Of a stretch of 31,826 nucleotides of DNA, positions 15,232-22,916 are shown one piece after another. Both the position numbers and the translations under genes were made by a program. Position 1 is the stretch's first letter, and the number at the start of each line of letters is the position of its first letter. The notes beneath the pieces were generated by a model. The model was given only the letters and a program-made list of their open reading frames with translations. It searched no databases and had not been told where the DNA came from. This DNA comes from JAABQT01 sp035459025 (GTDB lineage Bacteria; Pseudomonadota; Gammaproteobacteria; Burkholderiales; SG8-39), in assembly GCA_035459025.1 (NCBI GenBank), contig DATHYT010000015.1, positions 1 through 31,826 on the forward strand. The letters run 5' to 3'.

Positions 15232-15471
15232 ATGGAGAACGTCGAACAACGCGTCAGGAAGATCATCGCCGAGCAGCTCGGGGTGAACGAGTCGGAGATC
15301 AAGAACGAGTCGTCGTTCGTCGATGATTTGGGCGCGGACTCTCTGGACACCGTGGAGCTGGTGATGGCGCTGGAAGAGGAGTTCGAGACCGAGATTCCCG
15401 ACGAGGAAGCCGAGAAGATCACCACGGTGCAGCAGGCCATCGACTACGTGAAGTCGCATTCCAAGTCGTAA
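15232..15471 (+). CDS. acpP: acyl carrier protein
   Basis: AcpP carries growing acyl chains on a phosphopantetheine arm. The 79-residue acidic protein begins ENVEQRVRKIIAEQLGV. It holds the attachment site Ser37 in the invariant G-A-D-S-L-D-T-V-E-L motif, and ends in the usual helix TTVQQAIDYVKSH. A strong AGGAG (15221-15225) precedes the ATG at the ideal distance. Its arm would be added by AcpS, encoded at 27128-27511 in the same window. Confidence 0.98.
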   Translation: MENVEQRVRKIIAEQLGVNESEIKNESSFVDDLGADSLDTVELVMALEEEFETEIPDEEAEKITTVQQAIDYVKSHSKS

Positions 15472-15484
15472 CGCCGCGCGCTAA

Positions 15485-16717
15485 GTGTCACGCCGCAGAG
15501 TCGCCGTTACCGGGCTCGGGATCGTCTGCCCGGTCGGCAACACCGTAGAGGCCGCCTGGGGGAACCTGGTCGCCGGCAAACCCGGTATCGGGCCCATCAC
15601 GCGCTTTGACGCGACGCTTTTCGCCTGCCGCATTGCGGGCGAGGTGCGGGGCTTCGACGTGTCCGCGTACCTGCCGCCGAAAGAGGCACGGCACATGGAT
15701 GTGTTCATCCACTACGGGCTGGCGGCGGCGATCCAGGCCTGGAAGGACTGCGGCCTGCAGGTGACGGACGCCAACGCCGAGCGCATCGGCGTGAACATGG
15801 GATCGGGCATCGGCGGCCTGCCGCGCATCGAGGAAACGCACGCCGAGCTAATGCAGCGCGGCCCGCGGCGCATTTCGCCGTTCTTCGTCCCGGCCTCGAT
15901 CATCAACATGATCTCCGGGCACCTGTCGATCCTATACGGCATGAAAGGCCCCAACCTGGCGGTGGTTACGGCCTGCACCACGGGGCTGCACGCCGTAGGC
16001 CAGGCGGCGCGCATGATCGAGTACGGTGACGCCGACGTGATGGTGGCGGGCGGGGCCGAGGCCACGATCTCGCCGCTCGGCGTGGGCGGATTTGCCGCCG
16101 CACGGGCCCTGTCGACGCGCAACGACGATCCGGCGACGGCGAGCCGCCCCTGGGACCGGGACCGCGACGGGTTCGTCCTGGGCGAAGGCGCCGGCGCACT
16201 GGTGCTGGAGGAATTCGAGCACGCCAAGGCGCGCGGTGCACGCATCTATTGCGAAGTTACCGGCTTCGGCATGAGCGGCGATGCGTTCCACATGACGGCG
16301 CCGGATCTCGACGGGCCCAGGCGCTGCATGCAGGCGGCGCTCGCCAACGCACGCATATCCCCCGATCAGGTGCAGTATCTGAACGCGCACGGCACTTCAA
16401 CGCCGTTGGGAGACAAGAACGAGACCGAGGCGGTCAAGAAGGCGTTCGGCGCGCACGCGCACAAGCTGGTGGTGAACTCCACCAAGTCCATGACCGGCCA
16501 CCTGCTCGGTGGGGCCGGCGGCATCGAGTCGGTATTCACGGTCCTCGCCGTGCACAAGCAGGTTTCTCCACCCACCATCAACATCTTCAACCAGGACCCC
16601 GAGTGCGATCTGGACTATTGCGCCAACACGGCGCGGGATCTGAAGATCCAGAACGCAGTCAAGAACAACTTCGGTTTTGGCGGCACCAACGGTACGCTGG
16701 TGTTCGCTCGCGTCTGA
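15485..16717 (+). CDS. fabF: 3-oxoacyl-ACP synthase II (KAS II)
   Basis: FabF elongates acyl-ACP with malonyl-ACP. It acts on longer chains and helps adjust membrane fluidity. The 410-residue protein shows the Cys-His-His triad: Cys164 in VTACTTGLHA, His302 in LNAHGTSTP and His339 in STKSMTGHLLGGAGG. The N terminus SRRRVAVTGLGIVCPVGNT and the C terminus NNFGFGGTNGTLVF are typical. The start is GTG at 15485, 13 bases after the acpP stop, with no clear Shine-Dalgarno sequence, so translation may depend on coupling to acpP. Confidence 0.97.
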   Translation: MSRRRVAVTGLGIVCPVGNTVEAAWGNLVAGKPGIGPITRFDATLFACRIAGEVRGFDVSAYLPPKEARHMDVFIHYGLAAAIQAWKDCGLQVTDANAERIGVNMGSGIGGLPRIEETHAELMQRGPRRISPFFVPASIINMISGHLSILYGMKGPNLAVVTACTTGLHAVGQAARMIEYGDADVMVAGGAEATISPLGVGGFAAARALSTRNDDPATASRPWDRDRDGFVLGEGAGALVLEEFEHAKARGARIYCEVTGFGMSGDAFHMTAPDLDGPRRCMQAALANARISPDQVQYLNAHGTSTPLGDKNETEAVKKAFGAHAHKLVVNSTKSMTGHLLGGAGGIESVFTVLAVHKQVSPPTINIFNQDPECDLDYCANTARDLKIQNAVKNNFGFGGTNGTLVFARV

Positions 16718-16722
16718 ATTTC

Positions 16723-17163
16723 ATGGCGGCGCTGCGCCTCGAGCTGCGTGCGTCGCGCGCGCTAGCGGGGGTGCTGGCGCTGGTCCACGGGGCCGGTGCC
16801 GCCTGCCTGGCGGTCTTCGTTCCCGGTTATCCCGGGGGTGTCCTCGCACTGCTGGTCCTGGCGCTGGGCGTGGCGAGCGCGCGCAAGCGGGCGCTGCTGC
16901 GCGCGAGCGGGTCGGTGCGCGCGCTGGAACTCGGCGCGGGCGGCGCCGCGATACTCGAGCTGGTCGACGGACGGCGTCTCGCGGCGCGCGTGGGCGAGCG
17001 CCGCCACGTGGGGCCGTGGTGGGTCGTACTGCCCGTGCAGGGCGAATCGAGATGCAGTCTCGTGGTGGTGCGCGACATGCTGCCGCCCCCGGCGTTCCGG
17101 TCCTTGCGTCTGTGGGCGCTGTGGGGTCGGGTGCCGTTGGCGCCGCCGCAGCACGCGGCCTGA
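16723..17163 (+). CDS. YgfX/CptA-like inner-membrane protein
   Basis: This 146-residue small membrane protein has two hydrophobic segments at about residues 12-34 and 36-50, separated by a P-G-Y-P-G turn. A soluble beta-rich part follows and ends VVVRDMLPPPAFRSLRLWALWG. That last block resembles the conserved 'PDSLDADDFRRLRVWLRW' end of YgfX/CptA proteins. In E. coli, YgfX was described as the toxin of a pair with YgfY (SdhE) that affects cytoskeletal proteins. No ygfY-like gene is adjacent here, and the site between fabF and rpoE argues for a housekeeping role. Assignment rests on layout and this motif; function is uncertain. Confidence 0.7.
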   Translation: MAALRLELRASRALAGVLALVHGAGAACLAVFVPGYPGGVLALLVLALGVASARKRALLRASGSVRALELGAGGAAILELVDGRRLAARVGERRHVGPWWVVLPVQGESRCSLVVVRDMLPPPAFRSLRLWALWGRVPLAPPQHAA

Positions 17164-17182
17164 TGACGCCGCGTATGCGGGC

Positions 17183-17209
17183 GAACTATTTCCGGCGTGC
17201 CGTGTCTGT
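17183..17209 (+). promoter_or_regulatory. putative sigmaE-type autoregulatory promoter of rpoE
   Basis: GAACTA (17183-17188) followed after 16 bases by TCTGT (17205-17209) resembles the sigmaE/AlgU consensus GAACTT-N16/17-TCTGA. It lies in the 117-base gap between the ygfX-like gene and rpoE, about 65-70 bases before the rpoE start, where an autoregulatory promoter is expected. I saw no other strong promoter in this gap. Confidence 0.55.
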
Positions 17210-17280
17210 GGCAGAGAGGCGTTGCATCCGGGGACGGGGCAGGTATGCTGCCCGGGCCGGAGCCGCGGCGGGCGCCGGCG

Positions 17281-17880
17281 ATGTCTGAGCGCGATGTCGA
17301 CCGACAGCTGGTGGCGCGGGCGCAGCGCGGTGACAAGCACGCTTTCGGGCTGCTGGTGGAGAAGTACCAGCGCAAGCTCGGCCGCCTGCTGGCGCGGTTC
17401 ATCCGCGATCCGGCAGAGGTGGAGGATGTGACGCAGGAGGCGTTCATCAAGGCTTATCGGGCGCTTCCGGCGTTTCGCGGCGACAGCGCGTTCTATACGT
17501 GGCTGTACCGCATTGGCATCAACACCGCCAAGAATTATCTGATGGCGCTGGGGCGGCGGGCGCCGACCTCCACCGAGGTGGAGGCGGAGGACGCCGAGGG
17601 TTTCGAGGACGGCGAGCAGTTGCGGGACATCAATACGCCGGAAAGCGTATTGCTGTCGGCGGAGATAGCACGGACGGTGAATGCGACGATCGACGAATTG
17701 CCCGAGGAGTTGCGCACGGCGATCCAGCTGCGCGAGATCGAGGGCATGAGCTACGAGGATATCGCGCGCATCATGGACTGTCCGATCGGGACGGTGCGGT
17801 CGCGGATTTTCAGGGCGCGCGAGGCGATTGCGGAGCGGCTGCGGCCTCTGCTCGATACGCGCAAGGACCAGAGGTGGTAG
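17281..17880 (+). CDS. rpoE: extracytoplasmic-function sigma factor RpoE/AlgU
   Basis: This 199-residue ECF sigma factor directs envelope-stress genes. Region 2 (about 10-85) includes DKHAFGLLVEKYQRKL, the core-binding and -10-recognising DPAEVEDVTQEAFIKAYRALPAF, and FYTWLYRIGINTAKNYL. Region 4 (about 140-190) has LPEELRTAIQLREIEGMSYEDIARIM and the helix-turn-helix CPIGTVRSRIFRAREAI. The ATG at 17281 gives SERDVDRQLVARAQRGD, the usual N terminus. It is followed after 4 bases by its probable anti-sigma factor, then rseB and mucD, the full rpoE–rseA–rseB–mucD arrangement. Confidence 0.97.
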   Translation: MSERDVDRQLVARAQRGDKHAFGLLVEKYQRKLGRLLARFIRDPAEVEDVTQEAFIKAYRALPAFRGDSAFYTWLYRIGINTAKNYLMALGRRAPTSTEVEAEDAEGFEDGEQLRDINTPESVLLSAEIARTVNATIDELPEELRTAIQLREIEGMSYEDIARIMDCPIGTVRSRIFRAREAIAERLRPLLDTRKDQRW

Positions 17881-17884
17881 CGCT

Positions 17885-18433
17885 ATGAAAGCCAAGATTT
17901 CGGCATTGATGGACGGTGAGCTCGATGCGCTCGAGCAAGGCGAGCCGATGGCGGCGCTGGGCACGGACGCCGAGGCGCTCGAGACCTGGCGTACCTATCA
18001 TCTGATCAGCGACGCGCTGCAGGGGCGCGCCCAGCTGGCGCACGACTGCCTGCGCCGCGTCATGGCCCGCCTGGCCGAGGAGCCGGCGCTGATCGGGCCG
18101 CTGCCGGCGGACGTGGTACCGCCGGAACGTTCCCGCTGGTTCGCGCCCTCCGCGCTGGCGGCGGGCGTGGCGGCGGTGGCGATTGTCGGGTGGATGGCGT
18201 TCGCGCCGCCGCAGGGCGCGGCGCCCCTGCCAGCACCCGTGGCCGAGGGGCCGGCGCCGACCGCGGTGACCATGGCGCGGCGGGCGACCGAAGCGCCGGT
18301 GCGCCTGCCGATGACCGAAGCGACGCGCGACTACCTGATTGCGCACCAAGTGTTCTCGCCGCGCAGTTCTCTGCAGGGCATGGCGCCCTATGTGCGCTCG
18401 GTAGCCGCCGAATCGCACCCGGGCAAACCGTGA
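17885..18433 (+). CDS. rseA: anti-sigma-E factor RseA (MucA-like)
   Basis: This 182-residue single-pass inner-membrane protein would hold RpoE inactive until cleaved under envelope stress. The N-terminal cytoplasmic anti-sigma domain (about 1-75) contains KISALMDGELDALEQGE and LETWRTYHLISDALQG, the family signature. A transmembrane helix follows at about 84-103 (SALAAGVAAVAIVGWMAF). The periplasmic part ends TEATRDYLIAHQVFSPRSSLQGMAPYVRSV, the conserved MucA/RseA tail. It starts 4 bases after rpoE and overlaps rseB by 4 bases (GTGA). Confidence 0.93.
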   Translation: MKAKISALMDGELDALEQGEPMAALGTDAEALETWRTYHLISDALQGRAQLAHDCLRRVMARLAEEPALIGPLPADVVPPERSRWFAPSALAAGVAAVAIVGWMAFAPPQGAAPLPAPVAEGPAPTAVTMARRATEAPVRLPMTEATRDYLIAHQVFSPRSSLQGMAPYVRSVAAESHPGKP

Positions 18434-19386
18434 GCCGTACCGTCTGCGCTCTGCTGCTTTTTGCGGTCGCCGGGTGGGCGCAGGCACAGACCACGCCCGA
18501 AGCGCTCGAGTGGCTGCGCAAGATCTACCAGGCCTCCGAGCAGCTCTCGTACTCGGGCACCTTCGTCTATCAGCAGCGGGACCGCACCGAGACCTCCCGC
18601 ATCACGCGTTTGGCGGGCGTCGACGGCGGCACCGAAAAGCTGGAAGTGCTGGACGGCGCGCCGCGCGAGATTCTGCGCACGCGAGACGAGATCCGCTGCT
18701 ATTTGCCGGAAAGCCGCACGGTGAAAGTTGACCGTCGCAGCGATCCGCGTGCTTTCCCGGCGCTGCTGCCGGAACGGGTCGACCGCCTCGCCGAGTACTA
18801 CAGGGTGAGCATGGAGGGGACGGAGCGTATCGCCGGCTTCAAGGGCCGGGTCATCGCGCTGTCCCCCAAGGATGATCTGCGCTACGGCTACCGCCTGTGG
18901 GCCGACGCGGACAGCGGCATGCTGTTGAAGGCGCAGACCTTCGACCGCGAAGGGCAGACGATGGAGCAGTTCACTTTCACGCACCTGGAGATCGGCAGCG
19001 TGCCGCGCGAGCGTCTGCGCCCGCCGCACGCCGCGCAGGGCTGGCGCGTGGAACAGACCGCGGTGGCCCCGGTGGATCTGTCGCGCTCGGGATGGAGCGT
19101 CGGCGCGGAGCTGCCCGGGTTCCGCAAGATCATCGAGATCCGGCGCATGCTGCGTGCCGCCCAGCCGGTGGCGCAGATGGTGTACTCGGACGGCCTCGCC
19201 GCCGTGTCGGTGTTCATTGAGCCGATGTCCGGCCGACCCGAGGCAGCGCGCTTCGGCCTGTCCAGCCTGGGGGCGGTCAACGTCTACACGCGTGAGGTCG
19301 CCGACCACCTCGTCACCGTCGTAGGCGAAACGCCGGCCGCGAGCGTGCAGCGCATCGGCAACACGGTCGTGTACCGCCCGCAATAG
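18430..19386 (+). CDS. rseB: periplasmic sigma-E regulator RseB (MucB)
   Basis: RseB binds the periplasmic part of RseA and shields it from proteolysis. The 318-residue protein starts at a GTG that overlaps the rseA stop. It begins with a signal peptide (SRTVCALLLFAVAGWAQAQ, cleavage likely after AQA). The lipoprotein-receptor-like N-terminal domain shows the conserved LSYSGTFVYQQRD and LDGAPREILR blocks. A smaller C-terminal domain follows, with VYSDGLAAVSVFIEP and GAVNVYTREVADHLVTVVGETP. The gene order and length match MucB/RseB. Confidence 0.94.
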   Translation: MSRTVCALLLFAVAGWAQAQTTPEALEWLRKIYQASEQLSYSGTFVYQQRDRTETSRITRLAGVDGGTEKLEVLDGAPREILRTRDEIRCYLPESRTVKVDRRSDPRAFPALLPERVDRLAEYYRVSMEGTERIAGFKGRVIALSPKDDLRYGYRLWADADSGMLLKAQTFDREGQTMEQFTFTHLEIGSVPRERLRPPHAAQGWRVEQTAVAPVDLSRSGWSVGAELPGFRKIIEIRRMLRAAQPVAQMVYSDGLAAVSVFIEPMSGRPEAARFGLSSLGAVNVYTREVADHLVTVVGETPAASVQRIGNTVVYRPQ

Positions 19387-19418
19387 CAGTTGTCGCCCAC
19401 CCTCCGAGAGGATTCTTC

Positions 19419-20837
19419 ATGCTACTGATCCGAGCCGCCGCCGTGCTGGCGTTCGGCACCGTTGCCACGTTTGTCAGCGCCCAGGGGCGAGACCTGCCCG
19501 ACTTCACGCACCTGGTAGAGGCGCACGGTGCCGCCGTCGTCAATGTCAGCACGACGCAGGCGCCGCGGCGCGCGAGCACGCCGCAGGTGCCGAACATCGA
19601 GGATGAGGAGATGCTGGAGTTCTTCCGGCGCTTCATTCCACGGCAACCGGGGCCCGGGTCGCGGCCCGAAAGCCGGTCCCTTGGCTCGGGGTTCATCATC
19701 AGCCCCGACGGCTACATCCTTACCAATGCGCACGTCATCGATGCCGCGGACGAGATCGATGTGCGCCTCACTGACAAGCGCGAATTCAAGGCCCGGGTCA
19801 TCGGCGCCGACAAGCGCACCGACGTTGCGCTGATCAAGATCGAGGCGAGCAACTTGCCGGCGGTGCGCATGGGCGACCCCTCCAGGCTCAAGGTGGGGGA
19901 ATGGGTGGTGGCGATCGGCTCGCCTTTCGGCTTCGAGAATACGGTGACCGCCGGCATTGTCAGCGCCAAGGGCCGCTCGCTGCCGCAGGAGAACTTCGTG
20001 CCATTCATCCAAACGGACGTCGCGATCAACCCGGGCAATTCCGGCGGGCCGCTGTTCAACATGAAGGGTGAAGTCGTCGGCGTGAATTCGCAGATCTACA
20101 GCCGCACCGGCGGATTCATGGGCTTGTCGTTCGCCATCCCGATCGACGTCGCGCTCGACATCCAGAGCCAGCTGCGCGAGAAAGGCCGTGTCTCGCGCGG
20201 CCGCATCGGCGTCGTGATTCAGGAGGTGACCAAGGACCTGGCAGTGTCGTTTGGCCTGCAGAAGCCGCACGGGGCGCTGGTCAATTCGGTCGAGAAGGGC
20301 AGCCCGGCGGACAAGGCGGGCATCGAGGCCACGGACATCATCACGCGCTTCGACGGCAAGGAGGTAGATTCCTCCAGCGACCTGCCGCGCATCGTCGGCG
20401 GCACGCGTCCGGGAAGCCAGGTGCAGGTCGAGGTGTGGCGCAAGGGGGCGTCGCGATTGCTCAGCATCACGGTGGGCGAGCTGCTCGAGGAGCGGATCGC
20501 GGCGCGCGAAGCGCCGCGCGAGCCGAAACCCGCGCCGCTCGCCGCCAACCGCCTCGGGGTGGTGGTGAGCGAGCTGAGCGCCGAGCAGAAGCGGGAACTG
20601 AAGCTGGCGCACGGCCTGGTGGTCGCCGAGGTGCGGCCCAACGCACGCGCCGAGCTGCGCCGTGGCGACATCCTGCTCAAGCTCGTGTACAACGGCCGGC
20701 ACACCGATCTAAAGACCACCGAGCAGCTGAACAAGCTGCTCGCGGGGCTCGACAAGAACGCCGTGATCACGCTCCAGGTGCGCCGCGGAGATAGCACGGC
20801 GTTTGTCTCCGTCGCCGGCCTGGGCGACAAGGGCTGA
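19419..20837 (+). CDS. mucD: periplasmic serine protease, DegP/MucD family
   Basis: This 472-residue trypsin-like HtrA protease degrades or refolds damaged periplasmic proteins. A signal peptide (about 1-21, ending VSA-QG) precedes a protease domain with the catalytic triad His105 (TNAHVID), Asp135 (TDVALIK) and Ser208 (PGNSGGPLF). Two PDZ domains follow, at about 258-350 and 370-470. The linker 'PRRASTPQVPNIEDEEMLEFF' with its large LA-type loop is usual for MucD/DegQ. It is the fourth gene of the sigmaE operon. It carries AGAGGA before the ATG and overlaps the next gene by 35 bases. Confidence 0.95.
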   Translation: MLLIRAAAVLAFGTVATFVSAQGRDLPDFTHLVEAHGAAVVNVSTTQAPRRASTPQVPNIEDEEMLEFFRRFIPRQPGPGSRPESRSLGSGFIISPDGYILTNAHVIDAADEIDVRLTDKREFKARVIGADKRTDVALIKIEASNLPAVRMGDPSRLKVGEWVVAIGSPFGFENTVTAGIVSAKGRSLPQENFVPFIQTDVAINPGNSGGPLFNMKGEVVGVNSQIYSRTGGFMGLSFAIPIDVALDIQSQLREKGRVSRGRIGVVIQEVTKDLAVSFGLQKPHGALVNSVEKGSPADKAGIEATDIITRFDGKEVDSSSDLPRIVGGTRPGSQVQVEVWRKGASRLLSITVGELLEERIAAREAPREPKPAPLAANRLGVVVSELSAEQKRELKLAHGLVVAEVRPNARAELRRGDILLKLVYNGRHTDLKTTEQLNKLLAGLDKNAVITLQVRRGDSTAFVSVAGLGDKG

Positions 20838-21066
20838 GCCGATTCTGCGCCTGTACTCGCGCGCGAACTGCCACCTCTGCGACGAGATGGCGGAGGCATT
20901 GCGCGCCCTCGGCGTCGAGTTCGCCAAGCGCGACGTGGATGCCGATCCGGCGCTCGCGGAACGCTACGGCAGCAAGGTCCCCGTGCTGACCGACGGCGCG
21001 GACCGCGAGATCTGTCACGCCCGGCTCGATCTGCGGGCCCTGCGTGCGCGGCTTGCGCTAGAATAG
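20803..21066 (+). CDS. glutaredoxin-family protein (DUF836)
   Basis: This 87-residue thioredoxin-fold protein has the redox motif C-H-L-C (Cys23, Cys26) in LYSRANCHLCDEM and the cis-Pro loop SKVPVLTDG. It is the short glutaredoxin-like protein often found between mucD and lepA in betaproteobacteria. Its target is not known. The only usual in-frame start before the motif is TTG at 20803, within the mucD 3' end; no good Shine-Dalgarno sequence supports it, so the real start could be a nonstandard codon near 20842. A terminator follows 21 bases after the stop. Confidence 0.82.
   Translation: MSPSPAWATRAEPILRLYSRANCHLCDEMAEALRALGVEFAKRDVDADPALAERYGSKVPVLTDGADREICHARLDLRALRARLALE
21059..21064 (+). 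promoter_or_regulatory. putative -10 element (TAGAAT) for lepA
   Basis: TAGAAT overlaps the stop codon of the glutaredoxin-like gene and sits in the ten-base string GCGCTAGAAT, which recurs exactly before uvrC. Transcription would begin near 21071, producing a leader of about 41 bases made mostly of the terminator hairpin. No convincing -35 is visible. Confidence 0.35.
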
Positions 21067-21086
21067 CGGCCGCTCGAGACCGCGAA

Positions 21087-21110
21087 GGGTGCCGCCGGCA
21101 CCCTTTTTTT
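21087..21110 (+). terminator. intrinsic terminator abutting the lepA start codon
   Basis: GGGTGCC (21087-21093) and GGCACCC (21097-21103) form a perfect 7-bp GC-rich stem with a 3-base loop, followed at once by seven T (21104-21110). This is a textbook rho-independent terminator. It would end the rpoE–rseA–rseB–mucD–glutaredoxin transcript. The T-run ends 1 base before the lepA ATG at 21112. Confidence 0.9.
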
Positions 21111-21111
21111 C

Positions 21112-22914
21112 ATGACGCCGCAAGGCCGCATCCGCAACTTTTCCATCATCGCGCACATCGATCACGGCAAGTCGACGCTCGCTGATCGCATCATCCAGCG
21201 CTGCGGCGGCCTTGCGGCGCGCGAGATGGCCGACCAGGTGCTCGATTCGATGGCGCTCGAGCGCGAGCGTGGCATCACCATCAAGGCGCAGACCGCGGCG
21301 CTGGAATACCTGGCGCGCGACGGCGAGCGCTACCTGCTCAACCTGATCGATACCCCGGGCCACGTCGACTTCTCCTATGAAGTCAGCCGCTCCCTGGCGG
21401 CCTGCGAGGGTGCGATCCTGGTGGTCGACGCGTCGCAGGGCGTCGAGGCGCAGACGGTGGCCAACTGCTACACGGCGATCGAGCAGGGTGTCGAGGTGAT
21501 CCCGGTGCTGAACAAGATCGACCTGCCCGCGGCCGACCCGGACAACGCGATCCAGGAGATCGAGGACGTCATCGGCATCGAGGCACAGGACGCGCTGCGG
21601 GCGAGCGCCAAGACCGGCGAGGGGGTGGATGAAATACTCGAGGCGATCGTCGCGCGCGTGCCGCCGCCCAAGGGCGAGCCGACGGCGCGGCTGCAGGCCC
21701 TGGTCATCGACTCCTGGTTCGACAACTACGTCGGGGTGGTGATGCTGGTGCGCATGATGCAGGGAACGCTCCGCCCCAAGGACAAGGTGCTCCTGATGAG
21801 CGCGGACGCGCAGCACCTGTGCGAGCAGGTGGGCGTGTTCACGCCCAAGTCGCAGCCGCGTGAGGCCCTGGGCGCGGGCGAGGTCGGATTCGTCATCGCC
21901 GGCGTGAAGGACCTGCGCGAAGCGCGGGTCGGCGATACCCTGACACACGCCGACAAGCCCGCGGCGCAGCCGCTGCCCGGCTTCAAGGAGATCAAGCCAC
22001 AGGTGTTCGCCGGCCTGTACCCGGTCGAAGCCAACCAGTACGAGGCGCTGCGCGAGGCGCTCGGCAAGCTGCACCTCAACGACGCCTCGTTCCACTACGA
22101 GCCGGAGATCTCGCAGGCGCTCGGCTTCGGCTTTCGCTGCGGTTTCCTCGGCCTGCTGCACATGGATATCGTACAGGAGCGGCTGGAGCGCGAGTACGGC
22201 ATGCAGCTGGTCACGACCGCGCCGTCGGTGGTGTACGAGGTCTTGCTGCGCGACGGCTCGGTGGAGCAGGTCTCCAATCCGGCCAAGCTGCCCGACCCCG
22301 GCCAGATCGAGGAAATCCGCGAGCCGGTCATCGCCACCACGATCTTCGTGCCGCAGGAGCATGTCGGCCCGGTGATGACACTGTGCACCGAGAAGCGCGG
22401 CGTGCAGACCAATCTGCACTACGCGGCGCGGCACGTGGTTCTGTCGTACGACCTTCCGCTGAACGAGGTGGTGCTGGACTTCTTCGACCGGCTGAAATCG
22501 ATGACGCGCGGCTTCGGCTCCATGGACTACGACTTCAAGGAGTACCGTCCCGCCGACGTGGTGCGGCTCGACGTGCTGGTGAACGGCGAGCGCGTGGACG
22601 CTCTGTCCAGCATGGTGCACCGCGACGTCGCGCAGCGCCGCGGCCGCGAGCTCGCGGCCCGGCTGCGCGGCCTGATCCCGCGCCAGATGTTCGATGTCGC
22701 CATTCAGGCCGCCATCGGCGGCAACGTCGTGGCGCGCGAGAACGTGAAGGCACTTCGCAAGAACGTACTCGCCAAGTGCTACGGCGGGGACGTGACGCGC
22801 AAGCGCAAGCTCCTGGAGAAGCAAAAGGAGGGCAAGAAGCGCATGAAGCAGGTGGGCTCGGTGGAGATTCCCCAGGAGGCGTTCCTGGCGGTGCTGCAGC
22901 GGGACGCGGACTAG
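21112..22914 (+). CDS. lepA: elongation factor 4 (LepA), ribosomal back-translocase GTPase
   Basis: LepA is a translational GTPase acting on stalled or mis-translocated ribosomes and in ribosome assembly. The 600-residue protein has G1 AHIDHGKSTL, G2 RERGITIKAQ, G3 DTPGHVD, G4 NKID and the usual domains II-V. The LepA-specific C-terminal domain ends KAKCYGGDVTRKRKL-like, followed by KKRMKQVGSVEIPQEAFLAVL. The ATG at 21112 gives TPQGRIRNFSIIAHIDHG, slightly longer than other LepA starts. There is no Shine-Dalgarno sequence; instead a terminator hairpin and T-run stand directly before the ATG. lepB follows after 2 bases, the classical lepA–lepB pair. Confidence 0.97.
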   Translation: MTPQGRIRNFSIIAHIDHGKSTLADRIIQRCGGLAAREMADQVLDSMALERERGITIKAQTAALEYLARDGERYLLNLIDTPGHVDFSYEVSRSLAACEGAILVVDASQGVEAQTVANCYTAIEQGVEVIPVLNKIDLPAADPDNAIQEIEDVIGIEAQDALRASAKTGEGVDEILEAIVARVPPPKGEPTARLQALVIDSWFDNYVGVVMLVRMMQGTLRPKDKVLLMSADAQHLCEQVGVFTPKSQPREALGAGEVGFVIAGVKDLREARVGDTLTHADKPAAQPLPGFKEIKPQVFAGLYPVEANQYEALREALGKLHLNDASFHYEPEISQALGFGFRCGFLGLLHMDIVQERLEREYGMQLVTTAPSVVYEVLLRDGSVEQVSNPAKLPDPGQIEEIREPVIATTIFVPQEHVGPVMTLCTEKRGVQTNLHYAARHVVLSYDLPLNEVVLDFFDRLKSMTRGFGSMDYDFKEYRPADVVRLDVLVNGERVDALSSMVHRDVAQRRGRELAARLRGLIPRQMFDVAIQAAIGGNVVARENVKALRKNVLAKCYGGDVTRKRKLLEKQKEGKKRMKQVGSVEIPQEAFLAVLQRDAD

Positions 22915-22916
22915 GC

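Noticed and set aside
16723..17163. A toxin–antitoxin cassette containing the YgfX-like gene
   Set aside because: There is no second small gene beside it: fabF and rpoE flank it directly. Calling it a toxin–antitoxin module would go beyond the sequence.
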